Shown here: positions 1 through 6,749 of the stretch, piece by piece
Position numbering within the stretch: the stretch's first letter is position 1
Layout: the number at the start of each line of letters is the position of its first letter
NCBI GenBank assembly: GCA_003506895.1
Contig: DNXO01000132.1
Span: 11,488 to 31,868, forward strand
Length of the DNA: 20,381 nt
Origin: Acetobacteraceae bacterium
GTDB taxonomy: Bacteria > Pseudomonadota > Alphaproteobacteria > Acetobacterales > Acetobacteraceae
Reading direction: 5' to 3'
Translations under genes and position numbers: made by a program
The notes under the pieces: model-generated
Databases searched by the model: none
Told to the model about the DNA's origin: nothing
What the model saw: only the letters and a program-made list of their open reading frames with translations

Positions 1-420
1 CGCCTTGATGTCTTCCAGGTTGATCGCGCCGAAGGTTGGTTCCAGCGCCGCCACCACGTCGCAGAAGCGCGCCGGGTCGGTGGCATCCACTTCGATGTCG
101 AACACGTCGATTCCGGCGAATTTCTTGAACAGGACGGCCTTGCCCTCCATCACCGGCTTGCCAGCCAGGGCACCGATGTTGCCCAGGCCCAGCACCGCGG
201 TGCCGTTGGAGATCACCCCAACCAGATTGCCCCGCGTCGTGTAGTCATAGGCGGCGTTCGGATCGGCCTTGATCGCCTCACAGGCCGCCGCGACGCCTGG
301 GGAATACGCCAGCGCCAGATCGCGCTGGGTGGCCATTCGCTTGGTCGGCTCGATCGCCAGTTTCCCGGGCCGGGGGAGCCGGTGGTAGTCGAGCGCTGCC
401 TTTCGGAAATCTTCGTCCAT
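1..420 (-). CDS. maeB: NADP-dependent malic enzyme, N-terminal part (cut by window edge)
   Basis: Malic enzyme oxidatively decarboxylates malate to pyruvate and links the TCA cycle to gluconeogenesis and NADPH supply in the cytoplasm. The visible 140 residues open with MDEDFRKAALDYHRLPRPGK, followed by the family signatures LAYSPGVAAACEAI, the NLVGVISNGTAVLGLGNIGA stretch and GKPVMEGKAVLFKKFAGIDV, which together form the conserved malic N-domain. The ATG at 420 is preceded by a weak purine stretch (GAGA) and matches where family members start. The reading frame is open through position 1, so the rest lies outside the window. Bacterial MaeB proteins of this type usually carry a C-terminal phosphotransacetylase-like domain, which cannot be seen here. 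The gene is divergent from cobA, with 234 bases between the starts. Confidence 0.93.
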   Translation of the reverse strand, partial: MDEDFRKAALDYHRLPRPGKLAIEPTKRMATQRDLALAYSPGVAAACEAIKADPNAAYDYTTRGNLVGVISNGTAVLGLGNIGALAGKPVMEGKAVLFKKFAGIDVFDIEVDATDPARFCDVVAALEPTFGAINLEDIKA

Positions 421-555
421 CGTTTCTCAGCCTGGGTCGGTTTCAAGGTCGCACCATGGTGGCGCGGCGGCGTGCTGGCAACACAAGGTTGGATTTTTTC
501 CTCCCCGCACCGGAAAGGGAAGCGTCCACCCCCGCATTGCGTCAAAATGGAAAGT

Positions 556-608
556 TTCTCTAAATATAAGCCACACCCTTGCGTATTTTAGAAATATATA
601 CTCCTAAA
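556..608. promoter_or_regulatory. AT-rich dyad in the maeB/cobA divergent region, possible operator-promoter
   Basis: The 234-base gap between maeB and cobA turns markedly AT-rich from about 541 to 606, against a very GC-rich background. Within it the pentamer CTAAA occurs at 560-564 and 604-608 and its complement TTTAG at 587-591. The outer part of the first two forms an imperfect dyad (TTCTCTAAATA at 556-566 against TATTTTAGAA at 584-593). A TATACT hexamer at 597-602 could be a -10 box, but no convincing -35 with normal spacing was found. A regulator of sulfur assimilation, typically LysR-type, would be expected to act on such an operon. Assigning this dyad to one is inference. Confidence 0.3.
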
Positions 609-654
609 GCAAGGCAGATCGCCCCTTTTGGGCGTCCCAAGGCAGCAAGTTTCG

Positions 655-1479
655 ATGGATTTTCCCGGTCTTATCGGCCCCGCCTTCGACCACGGCTCCG
701 TCTGGCTGGTGGGCGCCGGTCCCGGCGACCCTGGCCTGCTGACGCTGCATGCCGCCTATGCGCTGGGTCAAGCCGATGTGGTCGTCCACGACGCCCTGGT
801 GTCCGACGCAATCCTCTCGCTGGCGCCAACCGCTCGGTTGGAGATGGCAGGCAAGCGCGCCGGCGGCATCCGCACACAGCAACTGCGAATCAACGACCGG
901 CTGATCCAGCTCGCCCGCCAGGGCCTGCGCGTCGTGCGGCTGAAGGGCGGCGATCCGCTGGTGTTCGGCCGCGGGGGCGAGGAAGCCCTGTCGCTCGCCG
1001 CCGCCGGCATCCCGTTCCGCATCGTCCCCGGCATCAGTGCCGGCATCGGCGGCACGGCCGCGGCCGGAATACCGCTGACTCACCGCCGCCTCGCCCGCAG
1101 CGTGGCCTTCGCCACTGGCCACGACTCCAGCGGCGATCTGGCGGACGTAGACTGGGCCGCCCTGTCCCGCGGGTCCGAGGTCCTCGTCTTCTACATGGCG
1201 CAGCGCCGCATCGCCCAGATCGCCGAACGGCTGATCCAGGCCGGACGCGCGCCGTCCGAACTCGTGGCCCTGATCAGCAACGCCACCTGCCCCGACCAGG
1301 ACGTTCGAATCTCCACCCTCGCCGAGGCCGGGGCCTCCGTCGCCTCCATTCCCGCCGGCGCCGCCACGCTGATCCTGGTCGGCCCCACTATCGCGCTGCG
1401 CCCGCTGCTGGCGGACTGGCAGCAGACCGAACCCATGACCGTCGCACCCCGGACCGCGCGCGTCCGGGCGAAAGGCTGA
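655..1479 (+). CDS. cobA: Uroporphyrinogen-III C-methyltransferase (SUMT), siroheme branch
   Basis: SUMT transfers two methyl groups from S-adenosylmethionine to uroporphyrinogen III to give precorrin-2, the precursor of siroheme and cobalamin. The 274-aa protein is a single-domain tetrapyrrole methylase: VGAGPGDPGLLT at residues 19-30, a RLKGGDPLVFGRGGEE block near 95-110, then VPGISAG, AGIPLTHR and the C-terminal GAATLILVGPT strand. No CysG-type dehydrogenase/ferrochelatase domain is fused to it, so later siroheme steps must be encoded elsewhere. The ATG at 655 is preferred, with AAGG about 12 bases upstream; a TTG at 628 would add nine residues that do not look like family sequence. Only ten bases separate it from cysJ, whose partner CysI needs siroheme, so it most likely serves sulfite reduction rather than cobalamin synthesis. 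Confidence 0.92.
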   Translation: MDFPGLIGPAFDHGSVWLVGAGPGDPGLLTLHAAYALGQADVVVHDALVSDAILSLAPTARLEMAGKRAGGIRTQQLRINDRLIQLARQGLRVVRLKGGDPLVFGRGGEEALSLAAAGIPFRIVPGISAGIGGTAAAGIPLTHRRLARSVAFATGHDSSGDLADVDWAALSRGSEVLVFYMAQRRIAQIAERLIQAGRAPSELVALISNATCPDQDVRISTLAEAGASVASIPAGAATLILVGPTIALRPLLADWQQTEPMTVAPRTARVRAKG

Positions 1480-1489
1480 AGGAACCGCC

Positions 1490-3229
1490 ATGCCACCGAT
1501 GTTGCCTGCCACCGCGCCGTTCGCAGACGAGCATATCGCCGCGCTGAACCGTGTCATCTCGGTCACCACGCCAGAGCAGCGCGCCTGGCTGTCCGGTTAT
1601 CTGGCCGGGATTCAGGCGGCAAACGACCCGGGGGCCGCCGCGCCAGCCGCCCCGCCGGCCAAACGCGCGCCGCTGACCATCCTGTTCGGCACCGAATCCG
1701 GCAACGCCGAATCTCTGGCCGCCCAGGCGCGCAAGGTCGCGGCCAAGCTGGGCTTCGCGCCGAAGGTCATCGACATGGCCGACTTCACCCCCGCGCAGGC
1801 CGCCGCGACGGAAAACCTGCTGATCGTCGCCTCCACCTGGGGCGAGGGCGACCCGCCGCAACGCGCCGTCGATTTCTACGAAGCGCTGATGGCCGACGAC
1901 GCTCCACGCTTCGAAAAGACCCGCTTCGCCGTGCTGGCCCTGGGCGACCGCGCCTACGCCCAGTTCTGCGAGATCGGCCGCAAGATCGATGAACGTCTGG
2001 CCGCGCTGGGCGGCGCCCGCATCACCGACCGGATCGACTGCGACCTGGATTTCGAAACCCCGGCGTCCGGCTGGATCGACTCGACCCTGGAGCGACTGAA
2101 TGCCGAAGTTGGCGTCAAGGATGCATCCGCGTCTGTCATCCACGTCGATTTCGCCCGCCCCGGCGCCGAAGCACCCACCCGCGCTCGGCCATTCGAGGCG
2201 GAGGTCACCGAACACGTCCGCCTCACAGGCAGCCGGTCCACGTCCGACACGCATCATGTCGCGGTGTCGCTGGAAGGCTCCGGGATCGCCTATGAGCCGG
2301 GTGATTCCCTGGGGGTGGTCCCATCCAACGACCCCGCATTGGTCAACGCCGTGCTGCAAGCCGCCGGCCTGTCCGGCAATGACACCCTGCTGGGTGCCCT
2401 GACCGACCGGCTGGACATCACCACCCTGACCGGCAAGCAGATCGAGGATTTCGCCCGCGAGACCGGCATCCAGGCGCCACCCATCGACTGGGCCGCCGGA
2501 CGTCAGATCATCGACCTTTTGGAACTGGCACCTGGCAGGCTGTCCGCGGAACAGCTGACCGCGCTGCTGCGTCCGCTGCCGCCGCGCTATTACTCGATCG
2601 CTTCCAGCCGCAAGGCCGTGGGCGAGGAAGCCCACCTGCTGGTCGCCGGCCTGCGTTACACGTCGCACGGCCGCGCGCGCACCGGCGTTGCGTCGCTGGA
2701 CATCACCGCCCGCCACCGCGAGGGCGACAAACTGAAGGTGTTCCTGCGGCCGAACCCGCATTTCCGCCTGCCCGGCGACAACGACCGCCCGATCATCATG
2801 GTCGGTCCCGGTACCGGCGTGGCCCCGTTCCGCGGCTTCCTGCAGGAACGCGAAGCTGCCGGCGCGGGTGGCCGCAACTGGCTGGTGTTCGGACACCGTA
2901 ACTACACCCACGACTTCCTGTATCAGTTGGAACTCCAGGATTGGCTCAAGAGCAGCCTGCTGACGCGCCTGGACGTCGCGTTCTCCCGCGATCAGCCGGA
3001 GAAGCGCTACGTGCAGAATACGCTGTGGGAGTCCCGCTCCGATCTCTACGCGTGGTTGAAGGACGGTGCGGCACTCTACGTCTGTGGTGACGCCAACGCG
3101 ATGGCGAAAGACGTGCATACGACACTGCTGCGGATCATCGCCGACCAAGGCAGGCGGGACGAAGCCGGCGCGAAGGCCGAACTCGACTCGATCCGCCGCG
3201 ACGGCCGCTACCTGCGCGACGTTTACTAG
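1490..3229 (+). CDS. cysJ: Sulfite reductase (NADPH) flavoprotein alpha subunit
   Basis: CysJ passes electrons from NADPH through FAD and FMN to the CysI haemoprotein, which reduces sulfite to sulfide in the cytoplasm. Of 579 residues, about 1-60 are a variable Ala/Pro-rich N-terminus. The FMN flavodoxin domain starts with LTILFGTESGNAES (62-75) and includes STWGEGDPP and ALGDRAYAQFC. The FAD domain carries YEPGDSLGVVPSND and RYYSIASS (about 365-372). The NADP domain carries GPGTGVAPFRGFLQER (about 438-453) and YVCGDANAMAKDV, and the C-terminus is the usual DGRYLRDVY. Length and domain order match the family. The ATG at 1490 has AAGGA (1479-1483) at good spacing, directly after the cobA stop. 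Confidence 0.96.
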   Translation: MPPMLPATAPFADEHIAALNRVISVTTPEQRAWLSGYLAGIQAANDPGAAAPAAPPAKRAPLTILFGTESGNAESLAAQARKVAAKLGFAPKVIDMADFTPAQAAATENLLIVASTWGEGDPPQRAVDFYEALMADDAPRFEKTRFAVLALGDRAYAQFCEIGRKIDERLAALGGARITDRIDCDLDFETPASGWIDSTLERLNAEVGVKDASASVIHVDFARPGAEAPTRARPFEAEVTEHVRLTGSRSTSDTHHVAVSLEGSGIAYEPGDSLGVVPSNDPALVNAVLQAAGLSGNDTLLGALTDRLDITTLTGKQIEDFARETGIQAPPIDWAAGRQIIDLLELAPGRLSAEQLTALLRPLPPRYYSIASSRKAVGEEAHLLVAGLRYTSHGRARTGVASLDITARHREGDKLKVFLRPNPHFRLPGDNDRPIIMVGPGTGVAPFRGFLQEREAAGAGGRNWLVFGHRNYTHDFLYQLELQDWLKSSLLTRLDVAFSRDQPEKRYVQNTLWESRSDLYAWLKDGAALYVCGDANAMAKDVHTTLLRIIADQGRRDEAGAKAELDSIRRDGRYLRDVY

Positions 3230-3240
3230 GAATTTTCGAC

Positions 3241-4941
3241 ATGGATATCGAACGCCCCCTCTCCGCGAACGAGCGCATCAAGTCCGCCAGCAACCTGCTG
3301 CGCGGGACCATCGCCGACGGCCTGACACACGCGGAAACCGGCGCGCTGGCCGATGATGACACGCAACTGACCAAATTCCACGGCTTCTATCAGCAGGATG
3401 ATCGCGATTTGCGGGCCGAACGTGGCAAGCAGCGCATGGAGAAAGCCTTCAGCTTCATGGTCCGGATGCGCGTCCCCGCCGGCATCCTGACTCCCAAACA
3501 ATGGCTGAAGGTGGAAAAGCTGGCGGTCGAGCGCGCCAACCACACGATCCGCCTGACCACGCGCGAAACGGTCCAGTTCCACGGCATCCTGAAGGGCAAC
3601 CTAAAGCCACTGATGCAGGGTCTGCACGACGACCTGATGGACACCATCGCGGCGTGCGGCGACGTCAACCGCAACGTCATCGCCACCGCCGATCCGTGGC
3701 GGCGTGACCTGCACGCTCAAGTCAGCGACCTCGCACGCGAAATCTCCACACATCTGCTGCCGCGCACCCGAGCGTGGCACGAAATCTGGCTGGATGAGGA
3801 GAAGGTGTCCGGCGGAATGATCGAGGACGAACCGATCCTGGGCCGCACCTACCTGCCGCGCAAATTCAAGATCGCCGTGGCCCTGCCGCCGCACAACGAC
3901 GTCGATGTGTTCGCCCACGACCTGGGACTGATCGCGATCGTCGAGCAGGATCGTATCATCGGATACAACGTGGTCGTCGGCGGCGGCATGGGCATGACCC
4001 ATGGCGAGCCCGAAACCTATCCCCGCACCGGCGACGTGATCGGCTTCTGCAGGCCGGAACACGCGGTCGATGTCGCCGAGAAGGTCGTGACCGTTCAGCG
4101 CGACCATGGCGATCGTTCCAACCGCAAGCACGCGCGCCTGAAATACACCATCGACGACATGGGCATCGAGCGTTTCACCAGCCTGGTGAACGAACGTCTT
4201 GATGTGAAGCTGGAACCCGCGCGGGCGTATTCGTTTACTTCCACCGGCGACCGCCTGGGCTGGGTACAGGAAGCCGACGGTTCAGCCCATTTCACCCTGT
4301 TCGTCGAAAACGGCCGTATTCGTGACCGCATGATGGCCGGGCTGCACAAGATCGCGGAACTCGGCGTCGGCCGCTTCATCATGACGGCGAACCAGAACCT
4401 GATCATTGCCGACATCCCCGCCGGTTCGCGCGCCGAGGTCGAAGCTCTGCTGCGGGAGTACGGCCTGGACCGCCCCGTTGGCGGCCTGCGCCGCAATGCA
4501 ATGGCTTGCGTTGCCCTGCCCACCTGCGGCCTGGCCCTGGCCGAGAGCGAACGTTACCTTCCCGATCTCGTCTCTCGCCTGGAAGACGAACTGAATCGTT
4601 TCGGCCTCCGCGACGACGAAATCACCATCCGCATGACCGGCTGCCCCAACGGCTGCGCTCGGCCTTACGTCTCCGAGATCGGCCTGGTCGGCCGTACCCC
4701 CGGTGTTTACAACCTGTATCTTGGCGGCGCTCACGAAGGCACCCGCCTGAACAAGCTGCACCGCCGTGATGTCGATGGCGATGCGATCGTTGCGGCCCTG
4801 TCACCACTGTTCGAGTCCTACGCAAAAGAGCGCATGGGCAACGAACGGTTCGGTGACTACGTGATCCGGTCTGGTGCGGTGAAAGAAACGACCGCCGGCC
4901 TGAACTTCCATGAAAATCTTTCCGCTGAAGTGGGGAACTGA
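3241..4941 (+). CDS. cysI: Sulfite reductase (NADPH) haemoprotein beta subunit
   Basis: CysI reduces sulfite to sulfide with six electrons at a coupled siroheme/4Fe-4S centre. The four cluster cysteines are visible: C423 and C429 in CVALPTC, C468 and C472 in TGCPNGCARPY. Their spacing equals that of Escherichia coli CysI (6, 39 and 4 residues). The N-terminus has HGFYQQDDRD and FSFMVRMRVPAG, and TRETVQFHGI and CGDVNRNVIA are further family signatures. At 566 aa it is full length. The start ATG follows an AGGA (3229-3232) that overlaps the cysJ stop codon, so cysJ and cysI are probably translationally linked. The protein is intact, with no missing ligands. Confidence 0.97.
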   Translation: MDIERPLSANERIKSASNLLRGTIADGLTHAETGALADDDTQLTKFHGFYQQDDRDLRAERGKQRMEKAFSFMVRMRVPAGILTPKQWLKVEKLAVERANHTIRLTTRETVQFHGILKGNLKPLMQGLHDDLMDTIAACGDVNRNVIATADPWRRDLHAQVSDLAREISTHLLPRTRAWHEIWLDEEKVSGGMIEDEPILGRTYLPRKFKIAVALPPHNDVDVFAHDLGLIAIVEQDRIIGYNVVVGGGMGMTHGEPETYPRTGDVIGFCRPEHAVDVAEKVVTVQRDHGDRSNRKHARLKYTIDDMGIERFTSLVNERLDVKLEPARAYSFTSTGDRLGWVQEADGSAHFTLFVENGRIRDRMMAGLHKIAELGVGRFIMTANQNLIIADIPAGSRAEVEALLREYGLDRPVGGLRRNAMACVALPTCGLALAESERYLPDLVSRLEDELNRFGLRDDEITIRMTGCPNGCARPYVSEIGLVGRTPGVYNLYLGGAHEGTRLNKLHRRDVDGDAIVAALSPLFESYAKERMGNERFGDYVIRSGAVKETTAGLNFHENLSAEVGN

Positions 4942-4944
4942 TCG

Positions 4945-5265
4945 ATGCGCGCTGTTCGTGCCCTGACCGACGGCTTTGGCTTCTCGGCCAACCAGCCCTG
5001 GCTGCCGAACATGCCGCATGTGGCGGCGGCCTTGGCAACCTACTTCGTGTTCGGCGGCGCGGCGTGCGTAACCGGGTTGATGTTGGCAACGCTTGCCAGT
5101 TTCGTCGTGTTCCTGCCGATGACGGCGCTGACGCTGAATGGTGGCCGGGCGATCGCCGCGGATGCGGTGGCTCCCGTGCTGACAGCGAAGGCGCGGTTGG
5201 TGCTGCTGGGGTTGTGGACGGCCACGGCCTGGACGGGGGCGTGGCTAGGCGCGGCGGCTGTTTAA
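4945..5265 (+). CDS. Small membrane protein of unknown function, last gene of the sulfite reductase operon
   Basis: I do not recognise this 106-aa protein. It starts three bases after the cysI stop codon, so it almost certainly belongs to the cobA-cysJ-cysI transcript. Hydrophobic segments at about 26-45, 46-64 and 84-105 suggest two or three membrane helices, the first two as a tight hairpin. The N-terminal 24 residues (with NQPWLPNMPH) are polar and proline-containing. There is one cysteine (C41) within the hydrophobic region and no heme or metal motif. Base composition at third positions is like its neighbours, which argues against a chance frame. Position suggests a role tied to sulfite or sulfide handling, for example transport, but nothing in the residues proves this. 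No reliable terminator follows; a weak five-base hairpin (AAGGC/GCCTT, 5263-5276) overlaps its end. Confidence 0.72.
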   Translation: MRAVRALTDGFGFSANQPWLPNMPHVAAALATYFVFGGAACVTGLMLATLASFVVFLPMTALTLNGGRAIAADAVAPVLTAKARLVLLGLWTATAWTGAWLGAAAV

Positions 5266-5328
5266 GGCCGGCGCCTTCGCTGAAATTCGTGTAAGCTGGC
5301 CGGAATCGTGACAGGCGATACCGCGGCA

Positions 5329-5370
5329 GGTGCCATTTTTTAACGCGGATGAACGCCGATCAGGGGAGAT
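5329..5370. repeat. Left imperfect inverted repeat flanking the GxxExxY gene
   Basis: This 42-base segment matches the reverse complement of 5767-5808. Over the first 38 bases (5329-5366 against 5808-5771) 32 are identical without gaps, including TTTTTAACGCGGATG. On the plus strand it contains CGCGGATGAACGCCGATCAG, which would translate as M-N-A-D-Q. The right copy carries the start codon of the GxxExxY gene in the same relative position (M-D-A-D-K). The left copy therefore looks like an inverted duplicate of the gene's 5' region. Confidence 0.75.
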
Positions 5371-5404
5371 GCCGAAGATGGCGTTCCAAGCGCGATGGAG
5401 CGCC

Positions 5405-5788
5405 TCAAAGGCCATTCACCAGCCGCCGGACCTCGACGCGAGGGTTGCCAAAATTCAAAAGCAGGCAAAGCCGCAATCTTGTCGCCTGCAAATAATTCAC
5501 ACACTGGGCGGCATGGACCCGCTCCAGCGCCCGAGCAACGTTCAGTTCAACCAGGATGGAATCCTCAACCAGCAAATCGGCGGCAAAACTCCCGACCACC
5601 CGTCCTTTGTAATGGACCGCGATATCAAATTGCTGCCGAACCTCCAGTCCCGCATCCCGCAATCCGAGCGCAAGACAGTTCTCCTGGACGTTCTCGGCGA
5701 ACCCGGCACCAAGCCCATTGGAAACCGCGAATGCCGCCCCAACGATCGCTTCGGACAGCCCGTAACAGTCCCCTTTATCAGCGTCCAT
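5405..5788 (-). CDS. GxxExxY family protein (PD-(D/E)XK-like), with altered motif residues
   Basis: The 127-aa product resembles the GxxExxY family, small proteins of unknown function related to PD-(D/E)XK nucleases. Matching blocks are LSEAIVGAAFAVSNGLGAGF near the N-terminus, FDIAVHYKGRVVGSFAADLL (54-73), VEDSILVEL and the C-terminal NYLQATRLRLCLLLNFG. Two usual residues are changed: the family motif reads G29-x-x-E32-x-x-Q35 with Gln for Tyr, and the ExK position reads E81-L-N83 with Asn for Lys; D71 is kept. The ATG at 5788 lies inside the right inverted repeat and fits the usual start; an upstream ATG at 5851 would add 21 unrelated residues. No good ribosome binding site precedes it. It is in the same orientation as tRNA-Leu and opposite to the flanking operons, consistent with insertion. 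Expression and activity are uncertain. Confidence 0.7.
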   Translation of the reverse strand: MDADKGDCYGLSEAIVGAAFAVSNGLGAGFAENVQENCLALGLRDAGLEVRQQFDIAVHYKGRVVGSFAADLLVEDSILVELNVARALERVHAAQCVNYLQATRLRLCLLLNFGNPRVEVRRLVNGL

Positions 5789-5808
5789 CCGCGTTAAAAA
5801 CGGGCACC
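5767..5808. repeat. Right imperfect inverted repeat, containing the GxxExxY start codon
   Basis: This is the partner of the repeat at 5329-5370. Read on the minus strand it begins GGTGCCCGTTTTTAACGCGG, then the start ATG (5788-5786) and GACGCTGATAAAGGGG. The two copies are about 400 bases apart and enclose the whole GxxExxY coding region. Mismatches to the left copy within the 38-base core fall at six positions. Confidence 0.75.
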
Positions 5809-5895
5809 GCCCTGAAAGCGACGCACCATAAACGCAGACCTTCGTTGACAAACCCTTAGCCGGCCAACTGGCAACCGAGATATCGGAGAGAAAGT

Positions 5896-5981
5896 TGGTG
5901 CGGTCGAGAAGACTCGAACTTCCACGAGGTTACCCCCACAAGCACCTCAAGCTTGCGCGTCTACCATTCCGCCACGACCGC
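5896..5981 (-). tRNA. tRNA-Leu (anticodon GAG)
   Basis: Read on the minus strand, the 86-base gene starts GCGGTCG and ends CGACCGC-A-CCA, giving a perfect seven-base-pair acceptor stem with the CCA encoded. The anticodon arm is CAAGC-TTGAGGT-GCTTG, so the anticodon is GAG (reads CUC and CUU leucine codons). The T arm is GGAAG-TTCGAGT-CTTCT, and a long variable arm (GGGGGTAACCTC region) marks a class II tRNA, as expected for leucine. It is divergent from lipB. Its 3' end is 87 bases from the right repeat of the GxxExxY unit. Confidence 0.96.
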
Positions 5982-5998
5982 ACCGTGGTAGAAGCGGG

Positions 5999-6027
5999 CG
6001 TATAGCGGATGAATGAACACGGTTCAA
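5999..6027 (-). promoter_or_regulatory. Probable sigma-70-type promoter of tRNA-Leu
   Basis: On the minus strand TTGAAC (6027-6022) and TATACG (6004-5999) are separated by exactly 17 bases. The -10 box lies 17 bases before the mature tRNA 5' end, leaving a leader of about ten bases, which is typical for tRNA genes. The box pair lies across the possible upstream start codons of lipB, which favours a lipB start further in. Confidence 0.6.
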
Positions 6028-6035
6028 TGACCTCA

Positions 6036-6689
6036 ATGACACCAGAATGGCGTATCGACGACGGACTGACCGATTACCCCACCGCGCTGGCGGAAATGCA
6101 GGCTCGCGTCGCCGCGATCCGCGCCGGCACGGCCGGGGAACAGGTTTGGCTCGTCGAACACCCCCCGCTCTACACCGCCGGCACCTCCGCCAAGCCCGCC
6201 GAACTGACCGACCCGACTCGATTCCCGACCTTCAACGCCGGCCGCGGCGGCCAATGGACCTATCACGGCCCCGGCCAGCGCACCGCCTACGTGATGCTGG
6301 ACCTCAATCGTCCGCACGGCCGAGTCCCGGCGCAGGACATCCGCTGCTACGTCAACGGGCTGGAGGAATGGCTGATCCGCACCCTCGACCGCTTCAACGT
6401 CAAGGGTGAACGCCGCGAAGGCCGAGTCGGCATCTGGGTCGCCGACCCCACCACCGGCGCGGAGTCCAAAATCGGCGCCATCGGCGTCCGCGTCACCCGC
6501 TGGGTAAGCTGGCATGGAGTCGCGCTGAACGTCGAACCCAACCTGACCCATTTCGGCGGCATCGTTCCCTGCGGCCTGCCGCAATTCGGCGTCACCAGTC
6601 TCGCGGCGCTTGGCATCCCGGCGACGATGCATGATGCCGACGTCGCCCTGCGGGCCGCGTGGGACGAGGTGTTTGAAAGCCGCGCATAG
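6036..6689 (+). CDS. lipB: Lipoyl(octanoyl) transferase
   Basis: LipB moves octanoate from octanoyl-ACP onto the lipoyl domains of 2-oxoacid dehydrogenases and the glycine cleavage H protein, before sulfur insertion by LipA. Visible motifs, numbered from 6036, are RGGQWTYHGPGQ at 70-81, the catalytic lysine K145 in ESKIGAIGVRV, and the catalytic cysteine C179 in GIVPCGL, all in family order. At 217 aa it has the usual length. In-frame ATGs at 6009 and 6027 would add nine or three residues; 6036 (MTPEWRIDDGLTDYP) is chosen because the tRNA-Leu promoter covers the upstream ones and family similarity begins here. None has a clear ribosome binding site. Function is secure; the start is not. Confidence 0.94.
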   Translation: MTPEWRIDDGLTDYPTALAEMQARVAAIRAGTAGEQVWLVEHPPLYTAGTSAKPAELTDPTRFPTFNAGRGGQWTYHGPGQRTAYVMLDLNRPHGRVPAQDIRCYVNGLEEWLIRTLDRFNVKGERREGRVGIWVADPTTGAESKIGAIGVRVTRWVSWHGVALNVEPNLTHFGGIVPCGLPQFGVTSLAALGIPATMHDADVALRAAWDEVFESRA

Positions 6690-6691
6690 TC

Positions 6692-6719
6692 GTCATCGCC
6701 CAATGCTGATCGCGATGAC
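6692..6719 (+). terminator. Perfect 8-bp inverted repeat just after lipB
   Basis: GTCATCGC (6692-6699) and GCGATGAC (6712-6719) form a perfect eight-base-pair stem with a 12-base loop, two bases after the lipB stop. There is no following T run, so it is at best an atypical terminator or an RNA-stabilising hairpin between lipB and the helicase gene. Confidence 0.3.
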
Positions 6720-6749
6720 ACAGCGGCCGTTCCCCGCTACAACGCCCGC

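Noticed and set aside
421..654. A riboswitch upstream of cobA (cobalamin or SAM type).
   Set aside because: No B12-box-like or SAM-riboswitch core was recognised; the gene's company with cysJI points to sulfur rather than cobalamin control.
1388..3148. A 586-codon open frame on the minus strand opposite cysJ.
   Set aside because: It lies wholly opposite a well-identified gene, has a low-complexity Gly/Gln/Arg-rich product and matches no family; long antisense frames are common in high-GC DNA.
5266..5404. A duplicated tRNA-Leu 3' end marking the far side of an integrated element.
   Set aside because: No copy of the tRNA 3' sequence was found on the left side of the GxxExxY unit, and there is no integrase, so classical tRNA-site integration is not supported.
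5330..5797. A plus-strand open frame running through both inverted repeats, ending FISVHPR.
   Set aside because: The opposite strand encodes a recognisable GxxExxY protein in the same interval; the plus-strand product has no family pattern and its ends are simply translated repeat sequence.
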